Below, piece by piece: positions 1 through 9,502 of a DNA stretch of 64,000 nt; position 1 is the first letter of the stretch, and each line of letters opens with the position of its first letter. The translations under genes and the position numbers were made by a program. Location: contig NZ_CP085081.1 of the NCBI RefSeq assembly GCF_023243115.1, forward strand, positions 372,001 through 436,000, given 5' to 3'. The notes beneath the pieces are model-generated. The model had not been told where the DNA came from. It saw only the letters and a list, made by a program, of their open reading frames with translations, and searched no databases. The stretch is from Sediminicoccus sp. KRV36. GTDB lineage: Bacteria; Pseudomonadota; Alphaproteobacteria; Acetobacterales; Acetobacteraceae.

Positions 1-114
1 GAGGGCCGCGGCGCCGAGGGCGGCGAGGCCCATCAGCAGCGTGCGGCGATCCACCTGGCCTTCGCGGAACTTCCGCAATGCCAGCTCGACGCAATCCTGT
101 TGGAAGCTTTGCAT
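1..114 (-). CDS. Tat-exported solute-binding protein, N-terminus only
   Basis: Only the first 38 codons are in the window; the gene runs off the left edge. The N-terminus is a polar stretch followed by an Arg-Arg pair (residues 23-24) and a hydrophobic Ala/Leu/Gly core, the look of a twin-arginine export signal. In this group such signals commonly precede ABC-transporter solute-binding proteins, but that family call is inference. Two in-frame ATGs lie close together. AGGAG directly abuts the one at 120, leaving no spacer, and sits 6 nt before the one at 114, so 114 is chosen. Confidence 0.5.
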   Translation of the reverse strand, partial: MQSFQQDCVELALRKFREGQVDRRTLLMGLAALGAAAL

Positions 115-452
115 CTTCATCTCCTGCACATGCCCTGGTGGCTGGAGGGCGAGGGGCAGCTTCGCCGGGGCGCTGCCAGCCATCGCTTTCCTGCGGCAAG
201 ATCACCACGCGCCAGCCGGCCCCGCAATCGCCGATTCCCGGCGGTTTGCCCCCGCGCGGCCTTACATCGCCTTCCGCGCGATCAATCTGCACAGCTTGGC
301 CGCATCATGCAGCGGGCTGCGGTGCCGGTTGGCTGGTTGCGCAGCCTGCCGCACTCTCGCATGCTGGTCCGCAACACGCCCGTCATCCGCGCAACATCCG
401 TTTCTCCGCGCCGTATCGGCGCGCCTCCTTGCCGCGTGAAAGACATGACCGC
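115..452. other. Intergenic region between divergent genes, no gene seen
   Basis: This 338-base stretch separates the divergently read solute-binding gene and flavin monooxygenase and should hold both promoters. Open frames across it have no ribosome binding site and no recognisable product. I found no convincing -35/-10 pair, palindrome or terminator. Confidence 0.5.
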
Positions 453-1769
453 ATGACGCAACCCTTCCATCTTGGCTGGTTCCTCCAGGGTTCCTCCGTG
501 CAGGCCTGGGGCGAGCCCTGGACCGGCGCCATCGGCCGCGACTGGCGCGTGCCCGAGCTGTTCTGCGACCTCGGCCGCGCGCTGGAACGCGCCTGCTTCG
601 ACTACGTGCTGATCGAGGACTCGTCCTATATCGGCGAGAGTTTCGGCGGCTCGCGCCAGATCTATCTGGAGAACGGCATCGCCGTGCCGCGCCAGGACCC
701 GAGCGTCATCGCCACGCTGATGACGGCGGCCACCAGCCGCATCGGCATTGTTCCCACCCTCTCCACCTTCGCCTATCCGCCCTATCTGCTGGCGCGGCTG
801 GTGGCGACGCTGGATCAGGTCTCCGGCGGGCGGATCGGCTGGAATATGGTGACGGGCAGCAGCGACTATGCCGCCATGAATTATGGCCTGCCCGGCATGC
901 CCGACCATGACCTGCGCTATGACATGGCGGATGAATACATGGCCGCCGTGAATTCGCTCTGGGATTCCTGGGAGCCGGGCGCGGTGCTGGCCGATACCGC
1001 AAGCGGCATCCTGGTGGACCACACCAAGGTCCATGCTGCGGATTTCAAGGGCAAATGGTTCACCACGCGCGGCCCACTCAATTCCGGTCCCTGCGTGCAG
1101 GGCCGCCCGGTCATCGCCCAGGCCGGCGGCAGCCCCCGCGGCAAGCGCTTTGCGGCCCTGCATGCCGATACCGTGGTGGCGAGCGTGAAGGGGGCGGCCG
1201 GCATGCGCGCCTATCGTGACGACGTGCGGGCCCATGCTGTGGCCCAAGGGCGCAATCCCGACCACATCAAGATCCTCTTCCTCGTCAGTCCCGTGCTGGG
1301 GGAAACGATGGAGGAGGCCCAGCTTCGCCGCCGCCAGCGCCAGGCCCGGGCCGAGGCGCAGGTGCCGCTGATGCTCGCGCATTTCGGCAAGATCACGAAT
1401 ATTGATTTCGGCAAGATGGACATGGATGCGCCGGTCAACACGATGCACCTGACCACCAACGGCCACCAGCAATCCCTTGATGAATTCAAGCGTTTCGCCG
1501 GCACGCGCAGCCTGCGTGAGGCGATGCTCAGCTATCGCGGGAATCCCGGCTCGGTGGAATTGACCGGCACGCCGGATGCCGTGGCCGGACAGATGGCGGA
1601 AGCGATGCAGGAGGCGGGCGGCGATGGCTTCCTGCTTTCGCTCAACGACGTCAGCCGGCGCAGCGTGGCGGAGGTGGCTGATGGGCTGGTGCCGGCCCTG
1701 CAGGCGCGCGGCCTGGTGCGCCGTGCCTATGCGCATGATCAGTTCCGGGACAATCTGCTGGAGTTCTAG
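453..1769 (+). CDS. LLM-class flavin-dependent monooxygenase (NtaA/SnaA/DszA family)
   Basis: This 438-residue protein belongs to the bacterial-luciferase-like monooxygenases of the NtaA/SnaA/DszA branch, cytosolic enzymes that use reduced FMN from a partner reductase. Supporting features are the N-terminal barrel strand, the GGRIGWNMVT motif near residue 125 and the QAGGSPRGKRFAA segment near residue 225, plus a length near the family norm of about 440. The open frame extends far upstream, but the alignable protein begins at this ATG (MTQPFHLGW). Known family substrates include NTA, dibenzothiophene sulfone and pristinamycin; nothing nearby, including a reductase, indicates the substrate here. 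Confidence 0.88.
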   Translation: MTQPFHLGWFLQGSSVQAWGEPWTGAIGRDWRVPELFCDLGRALERACFDYVLIEDSSYIGESFGGSRQIYLENGIAVPRQDPSVIATLMTAATSRIGIVPTLSTFAYPPYLLARLVATLDQVSGGRIGWNMVTGSSDYAAMNYGLPGMPDHDLRYDMADEYMAAVNSLWDSWEPGAVLADTASGILVDHTKVHAADFKGKWFTTRGPLNSGPCVQGRPVIAQAGGSPRGKRFAALHADTVVASVKGAAGMRAYRDDVRAHAVAQGRNPDHIKILFLVSPVLGETMEEAQLRRRQRQARAEAQVPLMLAHFGKITNIDFGKMDMDAPVNTMHLTTNGHQQSLDEFKRFAGTRSLREAMLSYRGNPGSVELTGTPDAVAGQMAEAMQEAGGDGFLLSLNDVSRRSVAEVADGLVPALQARGLVRRAYAHDQFRDNLLEF

Positions 1770-1872
1770 CGTAGCCCCTCAGGCTGCGCCGCGCCGGAAA
1801 GCTGGCGACCCGCATCTCCGGCCGGGTGCCACCCCTGGAGCGGCGCGGCCTGTCATGGCACAATCCGTCTGC

Positions 1873-1955
<83 letters not shown>

Positions 1956-1986
1956 AGCCCAAGGCGGCGTCGCCAAGGGGCGGCCG

Positions 1987-3102
1987 CTATTCCACCACCC
2001 AGCCCGGACGCAGCGTGATCTCGGCGCGCTCGCAGATATTGACGTTGCGCGCCTCCTCCGCATTGCCATTGTCAAAGACCACGCGCAGGTCAGCCTGGCA
2101 CCCGCTGTCACTGCCGATCTCGCGCCGCTCACCCAGCGCGATCGGGCGTGCGCCCAACAGGTTCTCGCCCCAATCGGCTTCCTGCACGGCCGAGAGATAG
2201 ACCTCGCGCACGGGCCGGCCATGGGCATGGACCAGCGTCAATCGCCGGGCGGGCGAGAAGATCACCGCCTCCCCGGTGCAAATCTCCACATCCTGGCGCT
2301 CCTCCGCCTGGTTGTCGGCGAAGACGGCGCGCATGCGCACGCGGCAGGCCGCATTGCGGATGCGCAGCAGGAAGCTTTGCCCGGGATTCAGCACCGTGGC
2401 GCCAAGCCGATCCCCACCCCATTCGCCTGGCCCCGCCGTAGCATAGAGCTCGCGCAGAACGCGGCTGGTGCGGTTGGTGATGTTCACCTCCCGCAGGGGG
2501 ATGGTCGCATCGCCGAAGACGATGCGCGGCGTGGTGCAGATATTCACATCCTGCCGCACTTCCTCGCGGCTGCCGCGAAACACGGCGCGCGCCTCGAAGG
2601 CGCATTCGGTTTCTCCGCGCAGGCGGATATTGAGGGTATCGCTGCCGGGGATGGTGGCCGCGCCCAGCCGGTCCGGACCAGGCTGGTTGGGCCGCGCGAG
2701 GAAGAGCTGCGTCAACTCCACATCGGTGTTGTTCACCACCTCCACGGCGCGGGTGTTGCGGTCATCCAGCACCAGTTCGCGCAGCGTGCAGACGTTGATG
2801 TTGGGGCGGGTCTCCGCGCTGCCATCCTCGAAGACGGCGCGCAATTCCATCTGGCAGGGGCCCACACCCAGGCGCAGCCGATGGGTGGCCCCCGGCTGCA
2901 CCACATCCGCGCCCAGCCGATCCGGCCCTTGCTCCCGCGCGGGCGGATTCCAGAGGTAGATTTCCCGCACCACGCTTTGGGAGTTGTTGCGCAACAGCAG
3001 GTTGCGGTCCTGTGTGGCGGGGCCCTGCGGTGCCGGCTTGCCGGCGGGTTGCGCGATGGCGGGGACGGCGAGCAGCAGCAGGGCCAGAAGGGCTGGCAAC
3101 AT
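1987..3102 (-). CDS. Exported protein with four tandem ~80-residue repeats
   Basis: I do not recognise a named family. The 371-residue product starts with a signal peptide (MLPALLALLLLAVPAIAQ) and is then almost wholly four tandem repeats of about 75-85 residues. Each has a V-R-E-[IVL]-Y-like opening, a [DE]-[RN]-L-L/G-A turn, one Cys mid-repeat and one Cys at the end in the pattern RAVF-x-[DG]-x-x-x-E-x-R-x-[DN]-[VI]-x-[IV]-C. The paired Cys could form one disulfide per repeat. The ATG at 3102 has GAGG 6 nt upstream; an in-frame GTG at 3114 overlaps the upstream stop as GTGA and is the alternative. It is last in a minus-strand operon with an OmpA-like protein and a JmjC/cupin protein, so a cell-envelope role is inferred. 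Confidence 0.7.
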   Translation of the reverse strand: MLPALLALLLLAVPAIAQPAGKPAPQGPATQDRNLLLRNNSQSVVREIYLWNPPAREQGPDRLGADVVQPGATHRLRLGVGPCQMELRAVFEDGSAETRPNINVCTLRELVLDDRNTRAVEVVNNTDVELTQLFLARPNQPGPDRLGAATIPGSDTLNIRLRGETECAFEARAVFRGSREEVRQDVNICTTPRIVFGDATIPLREVNITNRTSRVLRELYATAGPGEWGGDRLGATVLNPGQSFLLRIRNAACRVRMRAVFADNQAEERQDVEICTGEAVIFSPARRLTLVHAHGRPVREVYLSAVQEADWGENLLGARPIALGERREIGSDSGCQADLRVVFDNGNAEEARNVNICERAEITLRPGWVVE

Positions 3103-3110
3103 GTGAAACC

Positions 3111-3539
3111 TCACGAAAGCGGGAGCAGGATGATGCGCGCGCCGGCGCGGCGGTCCACCCCTCGTCCCTCCCTTGGGGTGGAGAAGCCGCGGGTGCGTGC
3201 CTCGGCGCGAACGCGGTCGCGTTCGATGCCGAGTTGGGAGAGTTGCAGCGCCACGGCGCGGGCGCGGCGGGCCGCCAGGCGGCTTGCGGTCTGCGCGCCA
3301 CCCTCTGGGCTGGCGGCGAAGCCGAGCACACAGAAATTGCGTTCTGGCGCGGCCTTCCCGCTTTCGGCCAGGGGCGCCAGGACGGCGATGGCTTCCGGCG
3401 TCAGCCGGTCGGCACCGCGCTGGAAATCAAGGGAGACCGCGTCCCCCTCCAGACGCTCCGCACCGACGCAGGAAAAGTCGCGCAGCTGGGCGGCAGCCGG
3501 CGCCATCATCGCCAGCAGGAGCAGCAGCGCGCGGATCAT
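3111..3539 (-). CDS. OmpA-like domain periplasmic protein
   Basis: A 142-residue protein: signal peptide (MIRALLLLLAMMAPAAAQ), then one domain resembling the C-terminal OmpA/MotB fold, with F-x-x-G-x-x-x-L-T-P near residue 40 and the helix RLAARRARAVALQLSQLGI near residue 95. The usual G-H-T-D turn reads GFAAS, so the Asp that contacts peptidoglycan is not obvious, while the later Arg is kept. The start ATG overlaps the upstream cupin stop as ATGA, indicating translational coupling. Peptidoglycan tethering is inferred from the family and is weakened by the missing Asp. Confidence 0.65.
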   Translation of the reverse strand: MIRALLLLLAMMAPAAAQLRDFSCVGAERLEGDAVSLDFQRGADRLTPEAIAVLAPLAESGKAAPERNFCVLGFAASPEGGAQTASRLAARRARAVALQLSQLGIERDRVRAEARTRGFSTPREGRGVDRRAGARIILLPLS

Positions 3540-4756
3540 GTGGCGATCAGCAGCGCCGCGTCGCGGAGCTTTGCGAGCAGGGCCGGGGCATCGGCCGTGG
3601 GATGGGCGCGGCGCAGTTCCGCCTCGGTGATGTCGGGCCTGGCCAACAGCCATTGCGCTGCCTCCGCCTCGATGGGGCTGAGGGCCAGTGTGCCGGAGGT
3701 GGTTTTCAGCACCCAGTCGCTGCCGCGCCGGACCGGCTTCGCACCACCGGCGACGATGCGCCAGGCGGCGGCTTCGCCCCCATCCTCGCTGGCGGGCGGC
3801 GCCATGCCGCGCCAGGCGAGCAGGTCATTGCCGCCACGCTGGAAGCGGAAATCCGCCACGAATTTCTCCAGCACCCCCATCACCTTGGGGTCCTTGGCGA
3901 GCTCGGCGATGCGGGCGCCCAATTGCCCGGCGCGCTGGGTCAGCGCGAATTTCGCGGCGGCACTGCCATCCTGGCGCGGCAGGGGCTGGCGGAAGCTCGT
4001 CTCGTATAGGACGCGCTCCATCAGGATATTCATCACATCCATCCCGTTGGGCGCATGCGCGCCATAGGCGACATGCACGCTCGCGGGGGCTTCGGCCAGC
4101 GCGTCATGGTACCAGCCGCGCGGCAGGTAGAGCAGGTCACCGGGCTTCATCAGGATCTTGGCGCGCAGCTTGCCCTTGGCCTGCTCATGATGCGCCTGGT
4201 CCTGGCTGCGCCAGAGCGGATGGCTGATCGGCCATTCCGCGCGCCCCTCCCAGATGTTCCAGTATTTCTCGCCCTCGACCTGCACGGCCCAGACGTCATG
4301 CGTGTCGTAATGCGCGGGGAAGGCCTTGTGGCTCTGCCAGGAGATGTAGACATTCGCCTGCGCCTTGCCCAAGCCCGCGCTCTCGATCGCGTCACTGACC
4401 GAGGCGAGGCCGGGTGTGAGGCTGTCCACATCATTCATGACGATGCTGGCCCCCTTGGCGACCCATTCGCGCACGCGCTCCGTCACCGGCTGCTGGAGCT
4501 GCGCATTGGCGTCGCGGCCGGTCGCGCGGGTGCAATATTGCTCGGCCGGGATGGGCTTGCCATCCAGCACGAGCTGGAGCGAATGGCTGGACCAGACATG
4601 CGTCATGTCCAGCAGCCGGTTGATCTGCCGCCAGGAGAAGACGGCGGCGAATTTCGCTGCGTCCCCTTTCAGGTGGAGCGGCAGCTTATCGTGATATTCG
4701 GCAAAGAACTGCTCGACCGGCATGGGCGCGAGCAGCTGGGAGAGCGTCATTGTCAT
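3536..4756 (-). CDS. Cupin-4/JmjC-family 2-oxoglutarate oxygenase (ROXA/YcfD-like)
   Basis: The 406-residue protein matches the cupin-4/JmjC family that includes the bacterial ribosomal oxygenase YcfD/RoxA, which hydroxylates an arginine of ribosomal protein L16. The iron triad is visible: H-x-D in AHYDTHDVW near residue 145, and the distal His in SVHVAYG near residue 225 after the LYLPRGWYHD strand. A dimerisation and winged-helix tail (residues 270-406) fits RoxA architecture. The first ATG is used (MTMTLSQLL); a second lies two codons on. It heads a minus-strand operon with two exported proteins through an ATGA overlap, an unexpected setting for a ribosomal oxygenase, so the substrate here is uncertain. 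Confidence 0.8.
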   Translation of the reverse strand: MTMTLSQLLAPMPVEQFFAEYHDKLPLHLKGDAAKFAAVFSWRQINRLLDMTHVWSSHSLQLVLDGKPIPAEQYCTRATGRDANAQLQQPVTERVREWVAKGASIVMNDVDSLTPGLASVSDAIESAGLGKAQANVYISWQSHKAFPAHYDTHDVWAVQVEGEKYWNIWEGRAEWPISHPLWRSQDQAHHEQAKGKLRAKILMKPGDLLYLPRGWYHDALAEAPASVHVAYGAHAPNGMDVMNILMERVLYETSFRQPLPRQDGSAAAKFALTQRAGQLGARIAELAKDPKVMGVLEKFVADFRFQRGGNDLLAWRGMAPPASEDGGEAAAWRIVAGGAKPVRRGSDWVLKTTSGTLALSPIEAEAAQWLLARPDITEAELRRAHPTADAPALLAKLRDAALLIAT

Positions 4757-4861
4757 GAATCCGAGGCTAGCCCAGCTCTGAGCCGCACGCCACGCTTGCG
4801 GTAAGGCCCGCGAAAGCCGGAGACTGCGACCAACAAGAACGCCGGACACCAGGAGGACGCC

Positions 4862-7800
4862 ATGCCCGAAGCCCCGATGCCCACCGACCCGGTGCGTGAG
4901 GAAGTGCTGCGCTCCGCCGCCCAGGGCCTGCCGCGGGAGGCCAGGCTTCTGCTGCCCGCGCTCTACGCCGCGCTGCCGGTCACCGAGCTCGCTTCCCGCC
5001 CGCCCGAGGCGCTGCGCGAGGCGGCCGCCTCTCTGGCCGCGCTGGCCGCCCATCGCGCCCCGGGCGAGGTGAAGCTGCGCCTCATGCCACCCGCCTCCGG
5101 GCGTGGGGCGCATGGGGTCGCTGAAATCATCTGTGATGACATGCCCTTCCTGGTGGATTCCGTCCTGGCCGCGCTGACGCGTGAGGGCCGGGTGGTGCGG
5201 GAATTCCTCCATCCGGTGATGGCGGTGACGCGCGATGCCGCCGGCGCCCTCATGGAACTGGGCGTGGGAGAGCGCCGCGACAGCATGATGCGCGTCACCA
5301 TCGGCGCCAGCGCTGGCCATCTTCTGCCCGGCATGGAGCCGGGCGGCTGGCCCCAGGTGGAAGCGGCCCTGCGCCGCGCGCTGCATGATGTGGGCATCGC
5401 GGTGCGGGACTTTCCGGCCATGATGCGGCTGCTGAACCAGGCAGATGCCGAGATCGGCGGCGATGCCGAAGCCCAGGAATTCCTGGGCTGGCTGCGGGAT
5501 GACAACTTCGTGCTGCTCGGCCACCGCCATTTGATCCTGCGGGGCGATGGGGCCGAGGTGGTGCCCGCCGAAAATCTCGGCCTCCTGGCCGACCCGGCGC
5601 TGCCGGTCTTCGACGCGCTCGCGGGCCTGCCCGCGCTCTCCGATCGCGCGCGCGCGGCCTTCGCGGAGCCGGCGGCCATCAGCGTGGCCAAGGCCAATAT
5701 GCGCAGCACCGTCCACCGGCCGCAGCATGCCGATGTGATCGCGACGCGCATCCACGATGCCGATGGGCAGGTGACGGGCGTGCGGCTCTTCCTCGGCCTG
5801 TTTGCCGCGGGGGCCTATAACCGCAACCCGCGCTCCATCCCGCTGCTGCGTGGCAAGGTGGAGCGGATTCTCACGGCCGCCGGCGTCTCGCCCTACAGCC
5901 ATGATGGCCGCGCGTTGCGCAACATCCTCGACACCTGGCCGCGCGATGAATTGTTCCAGGCGAGCGAGGCGGAAATCCTGGCGGGTGCCCGCATCGCGCT
6001 GGATCTCTCGATCCGTCCGCGCCCTGCGCTGTTCTTCCGGCCCGATCCCTTCGGGCGCTTCGTCTCGGTCATCGCCTGGCTCCCGCGCGAGGGCTTCGAC
6101 ACGCGGCTGCGCAGCCATGTGGGCGCCATGCTGGCCCGCGCCCATGGCGGGCGGCTTTCCGCCTTCTACATCGCGCTTGGCGACGCGCCGCTGGCCCGGG
6201 TGCACTACATCATCGGCACGGACCCCGCGCATCCTGTCACGCCGGACCAGGCGGCGCTGGAGGCCGCCGTGGCCCAGGCCGCGCGCAGCTTCGGGGACAA
6301 ACTCGCCGATGTGCTGGTGGAAGAACGCGGTGAGGCCGCGGCGAGCGCCGCCCTCACCCTCTGGCGGGATGCCTTCCCGCCCAGCTACCGCGAGACGGAA
6401 ACGCCCGGCCAGGCCGTGGCCGATCTCAGCCTGGCGGAGGCTGCGCTGGCCAGCGGGCGGATCGAGGCGGCGGTGCTGCAACCGCCCGGCTGCCCGGCCA
6501 ACCGCATTCTGCTGCGCCTTGCCGTGCCCGGCCATGCGCTTGCCCTGGCCGATGCCTTGCCGCTGTTCGAAAGCCTTGACCTGCGCGCCATCGAGGAAGT
6601 GCCACACCGGCTCACCCCTCAAGGGGCGGCCCGCGTTTCACTGCATGTGTTCACGCTGGATGCGGGCGTCGAGTTCCACGCCGACCGCGCCGAGGCGCTG
6701 CTGCAGGCGCTGGAGGCCCTGCTGGCGGGCGAGGTGGAGGCGGATGGCTTCAATCGCCTGGTCCTGCGCGCCGGCCTGGATTGGCGGGAATGCTGGCTGC
6801 TGCGCGCCATGTATCGCTGGTTGAAGCAGGTCGGCTTCCCCTTCGCGCAGGAGAGTGTCTCGGCCGCGCTGGCGGCGCAGCCTGAGGCGGCGAAGCTGCT
6901 GCTGGAGCTGTTTCATGCGCGTTTCCGCCCCGATGGCCCTGGCCCCGGAGTTCCCGAGGACGAAGCGGCATTCGACGCTGCCTGGACCAGGCTGCTGGAC
7001 CAGGTGGCGGATCCCGATGCCGACCGGATTCTTCAACGCATGCGCCGGCTGCTGGATGCCATGCTGCGCACGAATTTCTACCAGGCGAAGCCCTATCTCG
7101 CCTTCAAGCTGGATTCGGCCCTGGCGGGAGAGATGCCCAACCCGCGTCCCTGGCGGGAAATCTTCGTGCACAATGCCAGCATGGAGGGCTGCCACCTGCG
7201 GGCCGGGCCGGTGGCGCGCGGCGGCATTCGCTGGTCCGACCGGCGGGAGGATTTCCGCACCGAGATCCTGGGCCTGATGAAGGCGCAGCGCCTCAAGAAC
7301 GTCGTGATCGTGCCGACCGGCGCCAAGGGCGGCTTCGTGCTCAAAGGGACCATTCCAACCGAGCGCGAGGCCTTCCAGTCCACCGGCATCGCCGCCTATC
7401 GCACGCTGGTGCGCGGCATGCTGGACCTGACCGATAATCTGCACGGCATCGCGGTCGTCACCCCGCCCGGCATCCGCCGCCGCGATGGCGATGACCCCTA
7501 TATCGTGGCCGCCGCCGACAAGGGCACGGCCACCTTCAGCGACATCGCCAACGGGCTCTCCGCCGAATACGGCTTCTGGCTGGGCGATGCCTTCGCCTCG
7601 GGCGGTTCGGCGGGCTATGACCACAAGATCATGGGCATCACGGCCCGCGGCGCCTGGGTGATGATCGAGCGGCATTTCGTCGAAACCCTCGGCCGCTCCA
7701 TCCATGATGCGCCCTTCACGGTGGCCGGCGTGGGCGACATGTCGGGCGACGTCTTCGGCAATGGGCTGCTGATCTCCAAGCAATCGAAGCTCGTCGCTGC

Positions 7801-9502
7801 CTTCGACCACCGGCACATCTTCCTCGACCCCGATCCCGATCCGGCGCGCAGCCATGCCGAGCGCGCGCGGCTCTTTGCCCTGCCGCGTTCCTCCTGGGCG
7901 GATTACGATGCGGCGCTGATCTCGGCAGGGGGTGGGGTGTTTGCCCGCAACCTCAAGACCATCCCGCTGAGCCCCCAGGTCCGCGCGCTGCTCGGCATCA
8001 ACGCCGAACGCGCGGAGCCGGCGGCCATTCTGCAAGCCATCCTGAAGCTGGACACGGACCTGCTCTATTTCGGCGGCATCGGCACCTATGTGAAGGCCAG
8101 CACCGAGACCCAGGCCGAGGCGGGGGACCGCGCCAATGACGCGATCCGCGTGGATGGCCGCGACATCCGCGCGCGGGTGGTGGGGGAAGGCGCCAACCTC
8201 GGCGTGACGCAGGCGGGCCGCATCGAGATTTCCCGCGCGGGCCCATCAGGAGTGGGGGGACGCATCAACACCGACGCGCTGGACAATTCCGCCGGCGTCA
8301 GCACCTCCGACCATGAGGTGAACATCAAGATCCTGCTGACCGATGCCGAGGCCTCGGGCGTGATGACCCGCCGCCAGCGCGACGAACTCCTGGTCAGCAT
8401 GACCGATGAGGTCGCGGCACTCGTCCTGCGGGACAATGCGCTGCAATCCGTCGCCGTCACGCTGGAGACCCGCGCCGGTGCCGCGGCGCTGCCCGCCCAG
8501 GCCGCGCTGATGGCGCGGCTGGAGGCGGAGGGCCTGCTGGACCGCGCCCAGGCCGGGCTGCCCGATGCGGCTACCATGGCGGCCCGCGCCAAATCCGGCG
8601 ATGCGCTGACCCGGCCGGAGGTCGTGGCGCTGCTGCCCTTCGCCAAGCTCTGGCTGGGCGAGGTGATCCATGCCTCCACCTTGCCCGATGAGCCGATTTT
8701 CGCGCCGCTGCTGCGCGCCTATTTCCCGACCGCGCTGCAGGCCGAGAGTTTCGCGGTCTTCGTCGCCCGGCACCGCCTGCGCCGCGACCTGGTCGCGACG
8801 GCTCTCGCCAATATGGTGGCCAACCGGCTGGGCTGCGCGGGCCTCGCGCGGCTGGTCGCCGAGGCTGAGCCGGCTGAGGTGGTGGGCGCTGTCTGGCTCG
8901 CCTCGGAACTCTTCGGCCTGGAAGAGCGTTTCGAGGCGGCGGAAACCGCCTTGCCCGAGCCACGCCTCGCGGCCCAGGGGGTCCTGCGCGAGTTGCTGGA
9001 GGCTGCCGCCGTCGAGCTTCTGCTGCCAGCGCGTGATGGCCTGGCTTCGGCGCGCGCCAGCCTCGGGGCGGGCATCGCGGCACTGACACTCTCGGCGATG
9101 GAAGGCAATGCCGGCGATCCGGCGCTGCCGGCCGATCTCGCTGCCTTCATGGCCGCCGCCCCACGGCTGGCGGCCGCCCCTTCGATCGTCACGCTGGCGG
9201 GCCGGAGCCAGGCCACGCCGGAAGCGGCGGCGACGGCCTGGGCCGAAATTGGCGCTGGCTTCCACCTCGATGCCCTGGCGGAGGCGGCGCGGCGCATGCC
9301 GGCCGATGGCCCTTATGGCGACCGTGCACGGGCGGCGCTGCTGGCGGATTTGCGGGCCACCCAGGCAAGGCTGGCGGCCGCGCGGCTGGCCGGCGGCCCG
9401 GCGGAGGCCAGCGAGGCGCAGCAAAAGCTTGTGCGCGAGGCGGCGATCCAGGCCGATTTCGCCTCGGTCACCGTGGCCACGCGGGCGCTGGCGGCGCTGT
9501 AG
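4862..9502 (+). CDS. gdhB: NAD-specific glutamate dehydrogenase, large (~180 kDa) type
   Basis: At 1546 residues this matches the L_180-type NAD-dependent glutamate dehydrogenases (GdhB of Pseudomonas, GdhZ of Caulobacter), cytosolic enzymes that deaminate glutamate to 2-oxoglutarate for catabolism. The catalytic core sits near residues 740-1150, with VARGGIRWSDRREDFRTE, the Lys-bearing VPTGAKGGFVLKG and the nucleotide-fold segment VVGEGANLGVTQAGR. The long N-terminal regulatory region and C-terminal segment are both present, so the gene is intact. AGGAGG lies 6 nt before the ATG. Its 3' end overlaps the convergent sulfotransferase gene by 35 bases. Confidence 0.95.
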   Translation: MPEAPMPTDPVREEVLRSAAQGLPREARLLLPALYAALPVTELASRPPEALREAAASLAALAAHRAPGEVKLRLMPPASGRGAHGVAEIICDDMPFLVDSVLAALTREGRVVREFLHPVMAVTRDAAGALMELGVGERRDSMMRVTIGASAGHLLPGMEPGGWPQVEAALRRALHDVGIAVRDFPAMMRLLNQADAEIGGDAEAQEFLGWLRDDNFVLLGHRHLILRGDGAEVVPAENLGLLADPALPVFDALAGLPALSDRARAAFAEPAAISVAKANMRSTVHRPQHADVIATRIHDADGQVTGVRLFLGLFAAGAYNRNPRSIPLLRGKVERILTAAGVSPYSHDGRALRNILDTWPRDELFQASEAEILAGARIALDLSIRPRPALFFRPDPFGRFVSVIAWLPREGFDTRLRSHVGAMLARAHGGRLSAFYIALGDAPLARVHYIIGTDPAHPVTPDQAALEAAVAQAARSFGDKLADVLVEERGEAAASAALTLWRDAFPPSYRETETPGQAVADLSLAEAALASGRIEAAVLQPPGCPANRILLRLAVPGHALALADALPLFESLDLRAIEEVPHRLTPQGAARVSLHVFTLDAGVEFHADRAEALLQALEALLAGEVEADGFNRLVLRAGLDWRECWLLRAMYRWLKQVGFPFAQESVSAALAAQPEAAKLLLELFHARFRPDGPGPGVPEDEAAFDAAWTRLLDQVADPDADRILQRMRRLLDAMLRTNFYQAKPYLAFKLDSALAGEMPNPRPWREIFVHNASMEGCHLRAGPVARGGIRWSDRREDFRTEILGLMKAQRLKNVVIVPTGAKGGFVLKGTIPTEREAFQSTGIAAYRTLVRGMLDLTDNLHGIAVVTPPGIRRRDGDDPYIVAAADKGTATFSDIANGLSAEYGFWLGDAFASGGSAGYDHKIMGITARGAWVMIERHFVETLGRSIHDAPFTVAGVGDMSGDVFGNGLLISKQSKLVAAFDHRHIFLDPDPDPARSHAERARLFALPRSSWADYDAALISAGGGVFARNLKTIPLSPQVRALLGINAERAEPAAILQAILKLDTDLLYFGGIGTYVKASTETQAEAGDRANDAIRVDGRDIRARVVGEGANLGVTQAGRIEISRAGPSGVGGRINTDALDNSAGVSTSDHEVNIKILLTDAEASGVMTRRQRDELLVSMTDEVAALVLRDNALQSVAVTLETRAGAAALPAQAALMARLEAEGLLDRAQAGLPDAATMAARAKSGDALTRPEVVALLPFAKLWLGEVIHASTLPDEPIFAPLLRAYFPTALQAESFAVFVARHRLRRDLVATALANMVANRLGCAGLARLVAEAEPAEVVGAVWLASELFGLEERFEAAETALPEPRLAAQGVLRELLEAAAVELLLPARDGLASARASLGAGIAALTLSAMEGNAGDPALPADLAAFMAAAPRLAAAPSIVTLAGRSQATPEAAATAWAEIGAGFHLDALAEAARRMPADGPYGDRARAALLADLRATQARLAAARLAGGPAEASEAQQKLVREAAIQADFASVTVATRALAAL

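Noticed and set aside
282..1736. Long open frame opposite the flavin monooxygenase gene
   Set aside because: It is a His/Arg/Ala-rich shadow of a GC-rich gene with no ribosome site and no recognisable domain.
4757..6622. Upstream extension of the cupin frame by 622 codons
   Set aside because: The extension lies opposite the glutamate dehydrogenase gene and has shadow composition; the family start is at 4756.
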